A DNA stretch of 14,470 nucleotides from JAICWP01 sp035278025 (GTDB taxonomy: Bacteria; Acidobacteriota; Terriglobia; Terriglobales; Acidobacteriaceae): the NCBI GenBank assembly GCA_035278025.1, contig DATEJK010000149.1, forward strand, positions 1-14,470. The letters run 5' to 3'. The position numbers and the translations under genes were made by a program. Below are positions 1-6,597 of this stretch, piece by piece (the first letter of the stretch is position 1; each line of letters starts with the position of its first letter). Under the pieces are notes generated by a model. That model did no database searches. It was not told the DNA's origin and was given only the letters and a program-made list of their open reading frames with translations.

Positions 1-55
1 AGCTCTGCCCAGCCTCGAACTACACTTTAGTAACCTGCGTTGCACCTTCGCTGCA

Positions 56-84
56 TTGCTGGTTACAGCAGTTCTGCCTACAAT
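56..84 (+). promoter_or_regulatory. Candidate sigma70-type promoter for the TPR-GAF gene
   Basis: A -35-like TTGCTG (56-61) and a -10-like TACAAT (79-84) are separated by exactly 17 bp. Transcription would start near 91, giving a leader of about 20 nt before the ATG at 112. This fits the choice of 112 over the in-frame TTG at 40, which would lie upstream of the promoter. The match is by eye only. The region also contains GTAACC (30-35) and its complement GGTTAC (61-66), which could form a hairpin. Confidence 0.4.
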
Positions 85-111
85 TCAGAGGTCCCCCAAA
101 GACCTTCATCC

Positions 112-2730
112 ATGCTTGACCTCGGCAGACGCTCCGACAAATCCGACATCGCGAAGCGGCGGGAGAAGGCCGAGAAGTATCTGCAGAAGGGCAAAGTCAC
201 CGCTGCCCTGGAAGAGTATGTCGCGATCCTGCATGAAGATCCGGAGAATGATACCATCCGGCAGACAGCCGCCGACCTGTACATCCAGGTAAACGACACG
301 CACCAGGCGGCCAAACTGCTGGGCGACCTGTTTACGCGCCAGGTGGATGCCGGGGATAGCACCAATGCCGCGCTTACCTACAAGAAGCTGACACGCTTCG
401 CCAAACCGACCTTTGAGCAAACCTTCCGCTACGCCCAGTTCATAGAAGCCAACAACAAAAAAGAAGCGCTGGAAGCCTACGAAGTGGCGCTGGCCGGTTT
501 CACCGCCCAGCGCAACAACAAGCGGGCGCTGGCGGTGCTGGAACGAATCGTATTCCTGGATCCTTCGGGGCAGAATTTCTGGCGCGCGGGCGAGCTGGCG
601 TTGGAATTGGGCGAGGGTAAGAAGGCAGGTGTTTGCTTCCTCAGCGTGGGCGAACTGGAGCAGAAGTCCGGAGGCAATGCGGCGCCATGGTATGAGCGCG
701 CTTTTCGCGCCGACCAGAACAATCCGGAAGCGGCGCTGGCCTACGGCCGCATGCTGGTGCAGCAGAACAGTTTTCTGGAAGCGCTGCAGGTTCTGCAACC
801 GCTGATGAAGGATGGGGCCAAGGCGCCGTCGGAAGTGCGCGAGTTATACGGGCGAGCGCTGGTGGGCACCGGCCGCCTTACGGAAGCGGAGCCGGTTCTG
901 TGGGCGTTGTTCGAGCAGAACCCGGAGCGGGCGCAGCAGATCGTGGACCTGGTGGCGGCGGAGATGGACGCCCAGCAGGATGCGGCGGCAGTCGCTCTGG
1001 CCCGCAAGCTGGAAAAGTTTTTACGGGGCAAAGGCAGCCGGCGGGAGTTTGTCGGCATGTTGAGCCAACTGCTGGAACAGCATCGGCCTTCGGTGGAAAT
1101 GCTGGAGTACATGGCCGAGCTGTTCAACGGTTCCAACCGGGAGGCCGATTACTGCCAGACCCTGATCAAGCTCTTCGATCTTTATTACGCTGCGGGGAAT
1201 TTCGCAAAAGCGGGCGACGCCCTGGACCGGGCGGCGGAGGTGGATGCCTACGAACCCGGCCACCACAGCCGCCTGGAAATGCTGCGGGGAAAAATCGAGG
1301 AGCAGCGGCTGAACGCCATCGCGGGGCGCTTCACCATCGTTACCAAAACCACGGAAACCCAGCAGCAGGAAGAAGAAGCCGACGAGCACAGCATGCTGCA
1401 GGACCTGATGCTGCAGGCGGAGATCCTGGTGCAGTATGGCATGCGCAGCAAGGCGCAGGAACGGCTGCTGCGCATTCAGCAGTTGTTTCCACACGAAGAA
1501 GACCGCAACGAGGAATTGCGCCGCCTGTACATGAATGTCGGCCTGGTGCCGAAATATAGCGGGGAGGAAGCAGCGCCGTTGGCGGCGGCGGTGGCAGCCG
1601 GAGCAGAAACCGCTCCCAGCGCGCCGGCTCCACCCGTGGAACCGGCTGCGGGAATAGCAGATCGCCGCGCGCACACGGCTCCCAAAGAGCCCGACATCGA
1701 GGTCAACAGCCTGCAGTGGGTGACGGAAACCGCGCGCAAGCTTTATCAGCAGGCCAATGTCAAAGGAGTGGTGGGCGCGGCACTGAATGAAATCGGCATG
1801 CGCTGGGGCGCGGTGCGCTGCATCGGCGGCCTGCGCAGTCCGGGCAAGCCACCCTCGCTGGTTCTGGAGTATGCGGGAGCAGGAATTCAGGCTTCGGAGC
1901 TGCCGGTTCGAGTCAAGCTGCTTTCCGGGCTGCAGGACTTCTCCATCCAGCGTGGCCCGGGGATTATTCCTCAGCCGGCCAGGGAATCGGAGCTGAGCGG
2001 CATTGCCGAGGAGCTCAATCTGCTGGGCGACGGCGCCCTGATGTTGCTGCCCTTAAGCGACGGCGCCGACCAGGTCGGAGTGCTCATTCTGCAGAGTCCG
2101 GTGGAATCGGACTGGAGGCCCAGCGATCTGATGCTGCTGCGCACGCTCAGCGATCAGGTGGTGCTGGCTCTGCACAACGCGCGCCTGCGCCGCCTAGTGC
2201 GCAATTTGTCGGTGACCGACGAGAAATCAGGTCTGCTGAAGCGGGCTTCTTATACCGACGTGCTCATGTCGGAGGTGGCGCGCTCCTCCCAGCAAGGTAC
2301 GCCCACCACGGTCATGCTGATGGAATTCGGCAAGGGCGCGGCCATGCTCAAGGAGTTTGGACAGAACGCGGTAGAGGGGCTGATGCGGGAGGTGAGCCAG
2401 TCTATTTCCACCCACATCCGGCAGGCCGACGTAGCCGTGCTGTACGATCTGACCACCATCGCGCTTATCCTGGCCGATACACCGGAGCGGGGCGCATTGC
2501 TGGCTTTGGAAAAACTGCGCCGCATTCTGGCTGACGTGCGCCTGCCCGGGCGGGATGCGCCGCCGCCCAATACCGTTGGCGTGGCCGAGGCGGTGACGCG
2601 GCCGGCGTATGATCCCGCGGATATCGTCACCGAAGTGATCAACCGCGCGGAGACGGCGCTGGAGAAGGGCCGCAGCGCCGGGAATCGGGTGTGCGCGCTG
2701 CAGTCGGAATTCGACACGGCGGCGGCATAG
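112..2730 (+). CDS. TPR-repeat protein with GAF domain and degenerate GGDEF-like domain
   Basis: The product is 872 residues from the ATG at 112; the frame stays open upstream to a TTG at 40, but that start has no ribosome binding site. Residues about 15-480 are helical TPR-like repeats (AEKYLQKGKVTAALEEYVAI, then pairs such as KAQERLLRIQQLFP). An Ala/Pro-rich linker covers about 484-527 and a GAF-like domain about 530-690. The C-terminal 170 residues follow a GGDEF fold, but the usual D-x-L-T-G-L-x-N-R entry is DEKSGLLKR (about 702-710), and the GG[DE]EF loop is replaced by YDLTT (about 777-781). Diguanylate cyclase activity is therefore unlikely. I infer a cytoplasmic scaffold or sensor that binds a ligand or a protein partner. 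No signal peptide or membrane helix is visible. The domain calls are from pattern recognition and the ligand is unknown. Confidence 0.85.
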   Translation: MLDLGRRSDKSDIAKRREKAEKYLQKGKVTAALEEYVAILHEDPENDTIRQTAADLYIQVNDTHQAAKLLGDLFTRQVDAGDSTNAALTYKKLTRFAKPTFEQTFRYAQFIEANNKKEALEAYEVALAGFTAQRNNKRALAVLERIVFLDPSGQNFWRAGELALELGEGKKAGVCFLSVGELEQKSGGNAAPWYERAFRADQNNPEAALAYGRMLVQQNSFLEALQVLQPLMKDGAKAPSEVRELYGRALVGTGRLTEAEPVLWALFEQNPERAQQIVDLVAAEMDAQQDAAAVALARKLEKFLRGKGSRREFVGMLSQLLEQHRPSVEMLEYMAELFNGSNREADYCQTLIKLFDLYYAAGNFAKAGDALDRAAEVDAYEPGHHSRLEMLRGKIEEQRLNAIAGRFTIVTKTTETQQQEEEADEHSMLQDLMLQAEILVQYGMRSKAQERLLRIQQLFPHEEDRNEELRRLYMNVGLVPKYSGEEAAPLAAAVAAGAETAPSAPAPPVEPAAGIADRRAHTAPKEPDIEVNSLQWVTETARKLYQQANVKGVVGAALNEIGMRWGAVRCIGGLRSPGKPPSLVLEYAGAGIQASELPVRVKLLSGLQDFSIQRGPGIIPQPARESELSGIAEELNLLGDGALMLLPLSDGADQVGVLILQSPVESDWRPSDLMLLRTLSDQVVLALHNARLRRLVRNLSVTDEKSGLLKRASYTDVLMSEVARSSQQGTPTTVMLMEFGKGAAMLKEFGQNAVEGLMREVSQSISTHIRQADVAVLYDLTTIALILADTPERGALLALEKLRRILADVRLPGRDAPPPNTVGVAEAVTRPAYDPADIVTEVINRAETALEKGRSAGNRVCALQSEFDTAAA

Positions 2731-2736
2731 ATTCGT

Positions 2737-2767
2737 TTTCACCACGGAGACACAGAGGCACGGAGGA
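2737..2767. repeat. Intergenic octamer tandem repeat (CACNGAGR type)
   Basis: Three 8-bp units lie end to end: CACGGAGA (2743-2750), CACAGAGG (2751-2758) and CACGGAGG (2759-2766), starting 12 bp after the stop of the TPR gene. The same octamer phase (CAGAGGCA) occurs in reverse complement at 3275-3290, and a related run lies at 4639-4675. The rest of the 223-bp gap up to 2953 shows no gene or clear promoter. Confidence 0.75.
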
Positions 2768-2953
2768 ATCGCAGATTCATGTTTGCAGATTGGCGTTCAG
2801 AAGGCGTCAATCCTCCGTCAACCGTTGCTTTCACCGGCTGCCGCTGTTTCTATCCTCTCTCAGCAATCGTCAAATCAATGCTTTCATTACATTCGTAATC
2901 TGTCCGCAGGGCGGCGGTTGCCCTACCATCATAGTGAAGCTGGGCTCTGCGCC

Positions 2954-3181
2954 GTGTTGAGACTTGATTACATTTCCTGCCTGCTTACCGTCCTGTCCAC
3001 TGTTCTGATTGGCAAACGTTATTGGCACGGTTGGGTGCTGGCCGGCCTGAACAGCGTGATCATCTGCGTCATTGCCAGGAACACCGCCCAGCTGGGCTTT
3101 ATTCCCGCCAACGTTTTCTGCCTAGGCCTGTACGCCTATAACGTGCGCGCCTGGCGCAAGGCCGATCCGGTAAAGAATTGA
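2954..3181 (+). CDS. Small three-helix membrane protein, PnuC-like half
   Basis: From the GTG at 2954 the product is 75 residues; a TTG at 2957 is an equally possible start. The frame is open further upstream, to 2783, but that part is polar and unlike a protein. Three hydrophobic segments are visible: about residues 6-20 (ISCLLTVLSTVLIG), 26-42 (GWVLAGLNSVIICVIAR) and 48-64 (GFIPANVFCLGLYAYNV), followed by a basic tail (RAWRKADPVKN). The pattern of a Trp-containing loop, a helix, a short turn with G-F/L and a final helix ending in Y-x-V-R-x-W recalls the PnuC vitamin-precursor transporter family. PnuC proteins are roughly three times longer, so this could be a half-size relative or a remnant. 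No convincing ribosome binding site precedes either start. The function is not known. Confidence 0.6.
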   Translation: MLRLDYISCLLTVLSTVLIGKRYWHGWVLAGLNSVIICVIARNTAQLGFIPANVFCLGLYAYNVRAWRKADPVKN

Positions 3182-3265
3182 CGATTGCTGATTGTTGATT
3201 GACTGGTTGAAAAAGCTTGTAGCCTGACGCGAGAACGGTCTTCAACGTCAATTCAAAATCGTCAA
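3175..3265. repeat. Heptamer tandem repeat over a stop codon, with inverted arms
   Basis: Four 7-bp units run from 3176 to 3203: AATTGAC, GATTGCT, GATTGTT and GATTGAC. The stop codon TGA of the small membrane protein (3179-3181) is inside the first unit. Downstream, GTCAATTC (3247-3254) is the exact complement of GAATTGAC (3175-3182), and AATCGTCAA (3257-3265) is the exact complement of TTGACGATT (3178-3186). The transcript could thus form a long-range stem closing a loop of about 65-70 nt. There is no T-tract typical of an intrinsic terminator. Confidence 0.65.
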
Positions 3266-3274
3266 GCGGCAATT

Positions 3275-3290
3275 TGCCTCTGTGCCTCTG
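3275..3290. repeat. Two perfect tandem octamers TGCCTCTG
   Basis: TGCCTCTG occurs twice in direct succession. It is the reverse complement of CAGAGGCA found in the octamer repeat at 2753-2760, so the two sites flanking the small membrane protein gene carry the same family in opposite orientation. The rest of the gap to 3385 is C-rich, with no gene and only a weak -10-like TAGACT near 3334. Confidence 0.6.
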
Positions 3291-3385
3291 GCAGATTTCC
3301 CCCGCCCCTCGCCAACCCCGCCCCGCAGTTGCTAGACTGATAAGTTTGGCTGTGGCCGAACAAATTTTCCGTGCAGGTTTTCCCG

Positions 3386-4585
3386 ATGTTGAAGGTGAAT
3401 GAAATCGCGATCGTGAGCGGGGCGCGCACCCCGATGGCGGATTACCAGACCGGCAAGCTGCGCCATTTCACGGCGCAGGAACTGGGAGCGATCGCCGGCA
3501 AATGCGCCATCCAGCGCGCCGGGCTTGACCCCCAGGAATTCGACCACTGCGTGATGGGCAACGCGCAGCAGACCTCGGGCGACGCGCTCTACGGCGCGCG
3601 CCATGTGGCCCTGAAGGCGGGGCTGCCCATTGAAACGCCGGCATTGACCGTGAACCGTTTGTGCGGGTCGGGCATGCAGGCGATCGTGAGCGCGGCGCAG
3701 ATGATGCAGCTGGGAGAGGCCAGGATGGTGCTGGCCGGAGGTATGGAGTCCATGTCGCAGGCGCCGCACGTGATTCGCGGCGCGCGCTACGGCTTCGGCC
3801 TGGGCGAAGGCAAGCTGGAAGATTCTCTGATGATTGCGCTGCTGGACACGCAATGCGGCCTCTATATGGCCAATACCGCCGAGCTTTATGCCGAGCAGCA
3901 GGGCATCACCCGCGAGGCGCAGGACGAATTTGCGCTGCGCTCGCAACAACTGGCGGATGCGGCGTACAAGGCCGGACGCCTGCAGGAAGAAATTGTGCCC
4001 GTGCAGCTCAAGAACAAGCGCGGTGAGCTGAGCGGCGAGATGTTCGGCGAAGACGACCACCGGCGAGCCAACAGTACCATCGAAGGTCTGGCCAAGCTGC
4101 GGCCGGCTTTTGGCAAGAGCGGCACCGTGACCGCCGGGAACGCCAGCGGCATTGTGGATGGCGGCGCGGCCGTGGTGATGCTGCCGCTCGAAGAAGCGCA
4201 GAAGCGCGGGCTCAAGCCGCTGGGTCGCCTGGTGAGCTGGGGCATTGCCGGAGTGGAGCCCAAGCTGATGGGACGCGGCCCGGTGCCGGCTTCGCGCCTT
4301 GCCCTGAAGAAAGCGGGGCTCAAGCTCGAGGATGTTGATCTGGTTGAAGTGAATGAAGCCTTCGCGGCGCAGTACCTGGGGGTAGAGAAGGAACTGGGCC
4401 TGGACCGTAACAGGGTGAACGTCAATGGCGGTGCCATTGCTTTGGGCCATCCTCTGGGCGCTACGGGAACGCGGCTGGTGATTACCCTGCTATACGAATT
4501 GCGCCGGAGAAAAAAGAAATATGGGCTGGCTACGGCGTGCATCGGCGGTGGGCAGGGCATCGCGGTAATCGTGGAGAGTTTGTAA
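3386..4585 (+). CDS. Thiolase: acetyl-CoA C-acetyltransferase
   Basis: The 399-residue product has the normal length of a biosynthetic or degradative thiolase. The acyl-accepting cysteine is C93 in NRLCGSGMQ, the catalytic histidine is H355 in GHPLGATGTR, and the second cysteine is C385 in ATACIGGGQG. The sequence AGGMESMSQAPH is also typical of acetyl-CoA acetyltransferases. The reaction joins two acetyl-CoA into acetoacetyl-CoA and is reversible; it is cytoplasmic, normally as a tetramer. The ATG at 3386 is preferred over the GTG at 3371 because it gives the family N-terminus (KVNEIAIVSGARTPM). It is the first of three acyl-CoA genes in one direction, 100 bp ahead of the dehydrogenase. Whether the cell uses it for beta-oxidation or for C4 synthesis cannot be read from the sequence. 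Confidence 0.95.
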   Translation: MLKVNEIAIVSGARTPMADYQTGKLRHFTAQELGAIAGKCAIQRAGLDPQEFDHCVMGNAQQTSGDALYGARHVALKAGLPIETPALTVNRLCGSGMQAIVSAAQMMQLGEARMVLAGGMESMSQAPHVIRGARYGFGLGEGKLEDSLMIALLDTQCGLYMANTAELYAEQQGITREAQDEFALRSQQLADAAYKAGRLQEEIVPVQLKNKRGELSGEMFGEDDHRRANSTIEGLAKLRPAFGKSGTVTAGNASGIVDGGAAVVMLPLEEAQKRGLKPLGRLVSWGIAGVEPKLMGRGPVPASRLALKKAGLKLEDVDLVEVNEAFAAQYLGVEKELGLDRNRVNVNGGAIALGHPLGATGTRLVITLLYELRRRKKKYGLATACIGGGQGIAVIVESL

Positions 4586-4638
4586 CAATCTGCCGCGCAT
4601 TGCACGGTTAGCGGGGATCTTCATACTTATGAATCCGC

Positions 4639-4675
4639 GTGTCTCAGTGTTCCTTCGTGTCCTCTGTGGTTAAAA
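4639..4675. repeat. Octamer-type intergenic repeat next to the hbd ribosome binding site
   Basis: On the - strand this reads as a run resembling CACAGAGG-ACACGAAG-GAACACTG, with 8-bp periodicity and the same CACNGAGG core as the repeat at 2743-2766. On the + strand its end, GTGGTTAAAA, runs straight into the AAGGA ribosome binding site (4675-4679) of the next gene. Just upstream, TTCATA-CT-TATGAA (4620-4633) is a 14-bp near-perfect palindrome in an otherwise GC-rich region; it could be an operator or chance. Confidence 0.6.
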
Positions 4676-4685
4676 AGGATTGTAT

Positions 4686-5609
4686 ATGCAGATCAGAAAA
4701 GTTGGTGTTCTCGGTTGCGGGCTGATGGGTTCGGGGATCGCGCAGGTGAGTGCGACCGCGGGATTCGAGGTCACTGTGCTGGAAGTGGAGCAGAAGTTTC
4801 TAGACAAGGGCTTCGCCGGAATTGAGAAGTCGCTGGGCAAGCTGGCGGAGAAGGGGGCACTGAAGGAGACGCCGCAGGCGGTTCGGGCGCGTCTGAAAGG
4901 GACCACGCGCCGCGAGGACCTCGCCGATTGCGATCTGATTATTGAAGCCGTGATCGAGAACGCGGAGGAGAAGCGCAAAATGTATTCCGCGCTCGATTCC
5001 GTCGTTAAGAAGGACGCCATTTTCGCCAGCAACACTTCTTCTATCCCCATCACTGAGCTGATGACGGCCACCAGGCGCCCGGAGCGCTTTGTCGGCCTGC
5101 ACTTTTTCAATCCCGTTCCCCTTATGAAGCTGGTGGAGGTGATACGCACTATCGCCACTGCCGACGAGGTCTACGAAACCGCCTACGATTTTGGCAAGCG
5201 CGTGGGCAAGGTGCCGGTGCGTACCAGCGACAAGTGCGGCTTCATCGTGAACCGGCTGCTGGTGCCTTACCTGCTGGACGCGGTGCGCGCCTATGAAGAA
5301 GGCGTGGGCTCGATTGAAGATATTGACCAGGCCATGAAGCTGGGATGCGGCTATCCCATGGGCCCACTCACCCTGCTGGATTTCGTGGGGCTGGACACCA
5401 CCTACTACATCACGCACGTCATGTTCGAGGAATTCAAGGAGCGGCGCTTTGCTTCGCCCCCGCTGCTCAAGCGCATGGTGCTGGCGGGCTGGTATGGGCG
5501 CAAATCAGGCAAAGGTTTCTACGACTACAAGGATCCTCAGAAGCCGGTGGCGCAGGACGCCGCCCTGCGGGGCTTTGCCGCGGAAGAGGCGGCCGCAAAG
5601 ATAGCTTAA
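4686..5609 (+). CDS. hbd: 3-hydroxybutyryl-CoA dehydrogenase
   Basis: The 307-residue, single-domain-pair enzyme oxidises or reduces the 3-hydroxyl group of (S)-3-hydroxybutyryl-CoA with NAD(P). The Rossmann motif GCGLMG is at residues 10-15. The catalytic residues expected for the family are present: the SNTSS serines, H139 in GLHFFNP, E151 in KLVEVI and N189 in GFIVNRLL. The C-terminal substrate domain ends with the usual GWYGRKSGKGFYDY. The ATG at 4686 has an AAGGA ribosome binding site (4675-4679) at 6-nt spacing. The length matches stand-alone Hbd/PaaH enzymes and not the large fused FadB/FadJ type. It sits between thiolase and crotonase, so the three probably form one transcription unit acting on successive intermediates. 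Confidence 0.95.
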   Translation: MQIRKVGVLGCGLMGSGIAQVSATAGFEVTVLEVEQKFLDKGFAGIEKSLGKLAEKGALKETPQAVRARLKGTTRREDLADCDLIIEAVIENAEEKRKMYSALDSVVKKDAIFASNTSSIPITELMTATRRPERFVGLHFFNPVPLMKLVEVIRTIATADEVYETAYDFGKRVGKVPVRTSDKCGFIVNRLLVPYLLDAVRAYEEGVGSIEDIDQAMKLGCGYPMGPLTLLDFVGLDTTYYITHVMFEEFKERRFASPPLLKRMVLAGWYGRKSGKGFYDYKDPQKPVAQDAALRGFAAEEAAAKIA

Positions 5610-5650
5610 TTCATCCGCCGCGGATGAACGCGGATGGACGCCGATAAATC
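5610..5650. repeat. Hairpin plus decamer tandem repeat between hbd and crotonase
   Basis: TTCATCCG (5610-5617) and CGGATGAA (5621-5628) form a perfect 8-bp stem with a 3-nt CCG loop, beginning one base after the TAA of hbd. The right arm opens a tandem run of 10-mers: CGGATGAACG (5621-5630), CGGATGGACG (5631-5640) and the weaker CCGATAAATC (5641-5650). An in-frame ATG at 5634 inside the repeat extends the crotonase frame but is not its likely start. Confidence 0.75.
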
Positions 5651-5666
5651 GGAAGAGAGAAAGAAC

Positions 5667-6470
5667 ATGTCCTCATCTGCCACTCTGGGCGCTTTCGAAA
5701 ATATACTGTTTGAAAAGAAGAACGCCATCGCCTACGTGACCGTGAACCGGCCCAAGGTGCTGAACGCGCTGAACATGGCCACCATGGAAGAGCTGCGGCG
5801 GGCATTTCATGCCATTAAGCACGATGCGGAAGTTCGCGTGGTGATTCTGGCCGGAGCAGGCGAGAAAGCTTTCATTGCCGGCGCCGACATCGGCGAGCTG
5901 GCGCGCAATAATCCGGTGGAGGCCAAGGCTTATACCCACCAGGGGCAATCCGTGCTCAACCTGATCGAAAACTGCGGCAAGCCGGTGATAGCCTGCATCA
6001 ACGGATTTGCCCTGGGGGGCGGCTGCGAAATCGCCATGGCCTGCACCATGCGCCTGGCCAGCGACAACGCCAAGCTGGGGCAGCCGGAAGTGAAGCTGGG
6101 CATCATTCCCGGCTACGGCGGCACGCAGCGCTTGCCGCGCCTGGTGGGCAAAGGCCTGGCCATGCAACTGGTACTGGGGGGCGAGATGATCAGCGCCCAA
6201 GAGGCGCACCGCATCGGGTTGGTGAATGAGGTGGTGGCCGCGGCCGAGCTGATCCCGCGCGCCGAGGTCATCGCGCAGAAGATTATTGCTAACGCGCCGC
6301 TGGCGGTGCAGTGGGCCATGGATGCGGTTAATAAAGGCATGGAAATGCCGCTGGCGGAGGGCCTCTTTCTGGAAGCTACCCTCTTTGGCCTGTGCTGCGC
6401 CACAGAAGACAAAAAGGAAGGCACAGCGGCGTTTCTGGAGAAGCGCGCGGCGAAATTTAAGGGCAAGTAG
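5667..6470 (+). CDS. Enoyl-CoA hydratase (crotonase family)
   Basis: From the ATG at 5667 the product is 267 residues, the usual length for a short-chain enoyl-CoA hydratase. The two catalytic glutamates are both present: E121 in GGGCEIAMAC and E141 in QPEVKLGIIPGYGGTQRLPR, 20 residues apart as in the classical enzyme. The oxyanion-hole region AFIAGADI (about residues 67-74) is also intact. It adds water to trans-2-enoyl-CoA such as crotonyl-CoA, giving the substrate of the neighbouring dehydrogenase. A GGAAGAGAG stretch at 5651-5659 may serve as ribosome binding site. An ATG at 5634 would add 11 residues encoded by a repeat, so I reject it. Names such as crt or paaF are possible, but the symbol cannot be decided from sequence alone. 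Confidence 0.94.
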   Translation: MSSSATLGAFENILFEKKNAIAYVTVNRPKVLNALNMATMEELRRAFHAIKHDAEVRVVILAGAGEKAFIAGADIGELARNNPVEAKAYTHQGQSVLNLIENCGKPVIACINGFALGGGCEIAMACTMRLASDNAKLGQPEVKLGIIPGYGGTQRLPRLVGKGLAMQLVLGGEMISAQEAHRIGLVNEVVAAAELIPRAEVIAQKIIANAPLAVQWAMDAVNKGMEMPLAEGLFLEATLFGLCCATEDKKEGTAAFLEKRAAKFKGK

Positions 6471-6510
6471 CCGGGAGTGTGGTCGGATACTGTTATTGAA
6501 ATGAGACGCA

Positions 6511-6575
6511 AGGTCCTTCGACTGCGCTGGTCGCGATTCGCTGGCGAATCGCGCAGCGTCGCTCAGGATGACAAT
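6511..6575. repeat. Palindromic intergenic element with TCCTTCG and GCTCAGGAT ends
   Basis: The core is a perfect inverted repeat, CGCGATTCGC (6532-6541) and GCGAATCGCG (6544-6553), with two bases between. Flanking GCTG (6526-6529)/CAGC (6554-6557) and terminal TCCT (6514-6517)/AGGA (6565-6568) extend the pairing imperfectly. The element fills most of the gap between crotonase and ribH, and its right end holds an ATG (6568) in frame with ribH. A related shorter copy lies at 10559-10585 on the other strand. It could fold into a strong RNA hairpin but has no T-tract. Confidence 0.75.
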
Positions 6576-6597
6576 TCATTTGGGAACTGAGAACTGC

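Noticed and set aside
40..111. TTG start adding 24 residues to the TPR protein
   Set aside because: It lies upstream of the candidate promoter, has no ribosome binding site and gives an unlikely N-terminus.
3332..4450. 372-residue open frame antisense to the thiolase
   Set aside because: The + strand thiolase has all catalytic residues; the antisense protein shows no domain.
5634..5666. Upstream ATG for the enoyl-CoA hydratase
   Set aside because: The 11 extra residues would be encoded by a tandem repeat and do not match the family N-terminus; the ATG at 5667 fits better.
6471..6597. FMN riboswitch in front of ribH
   Set aside because: The gap is 127 bp, about half of it a palindromic repeat, and none of the conserved RFN-element core strings is visible.
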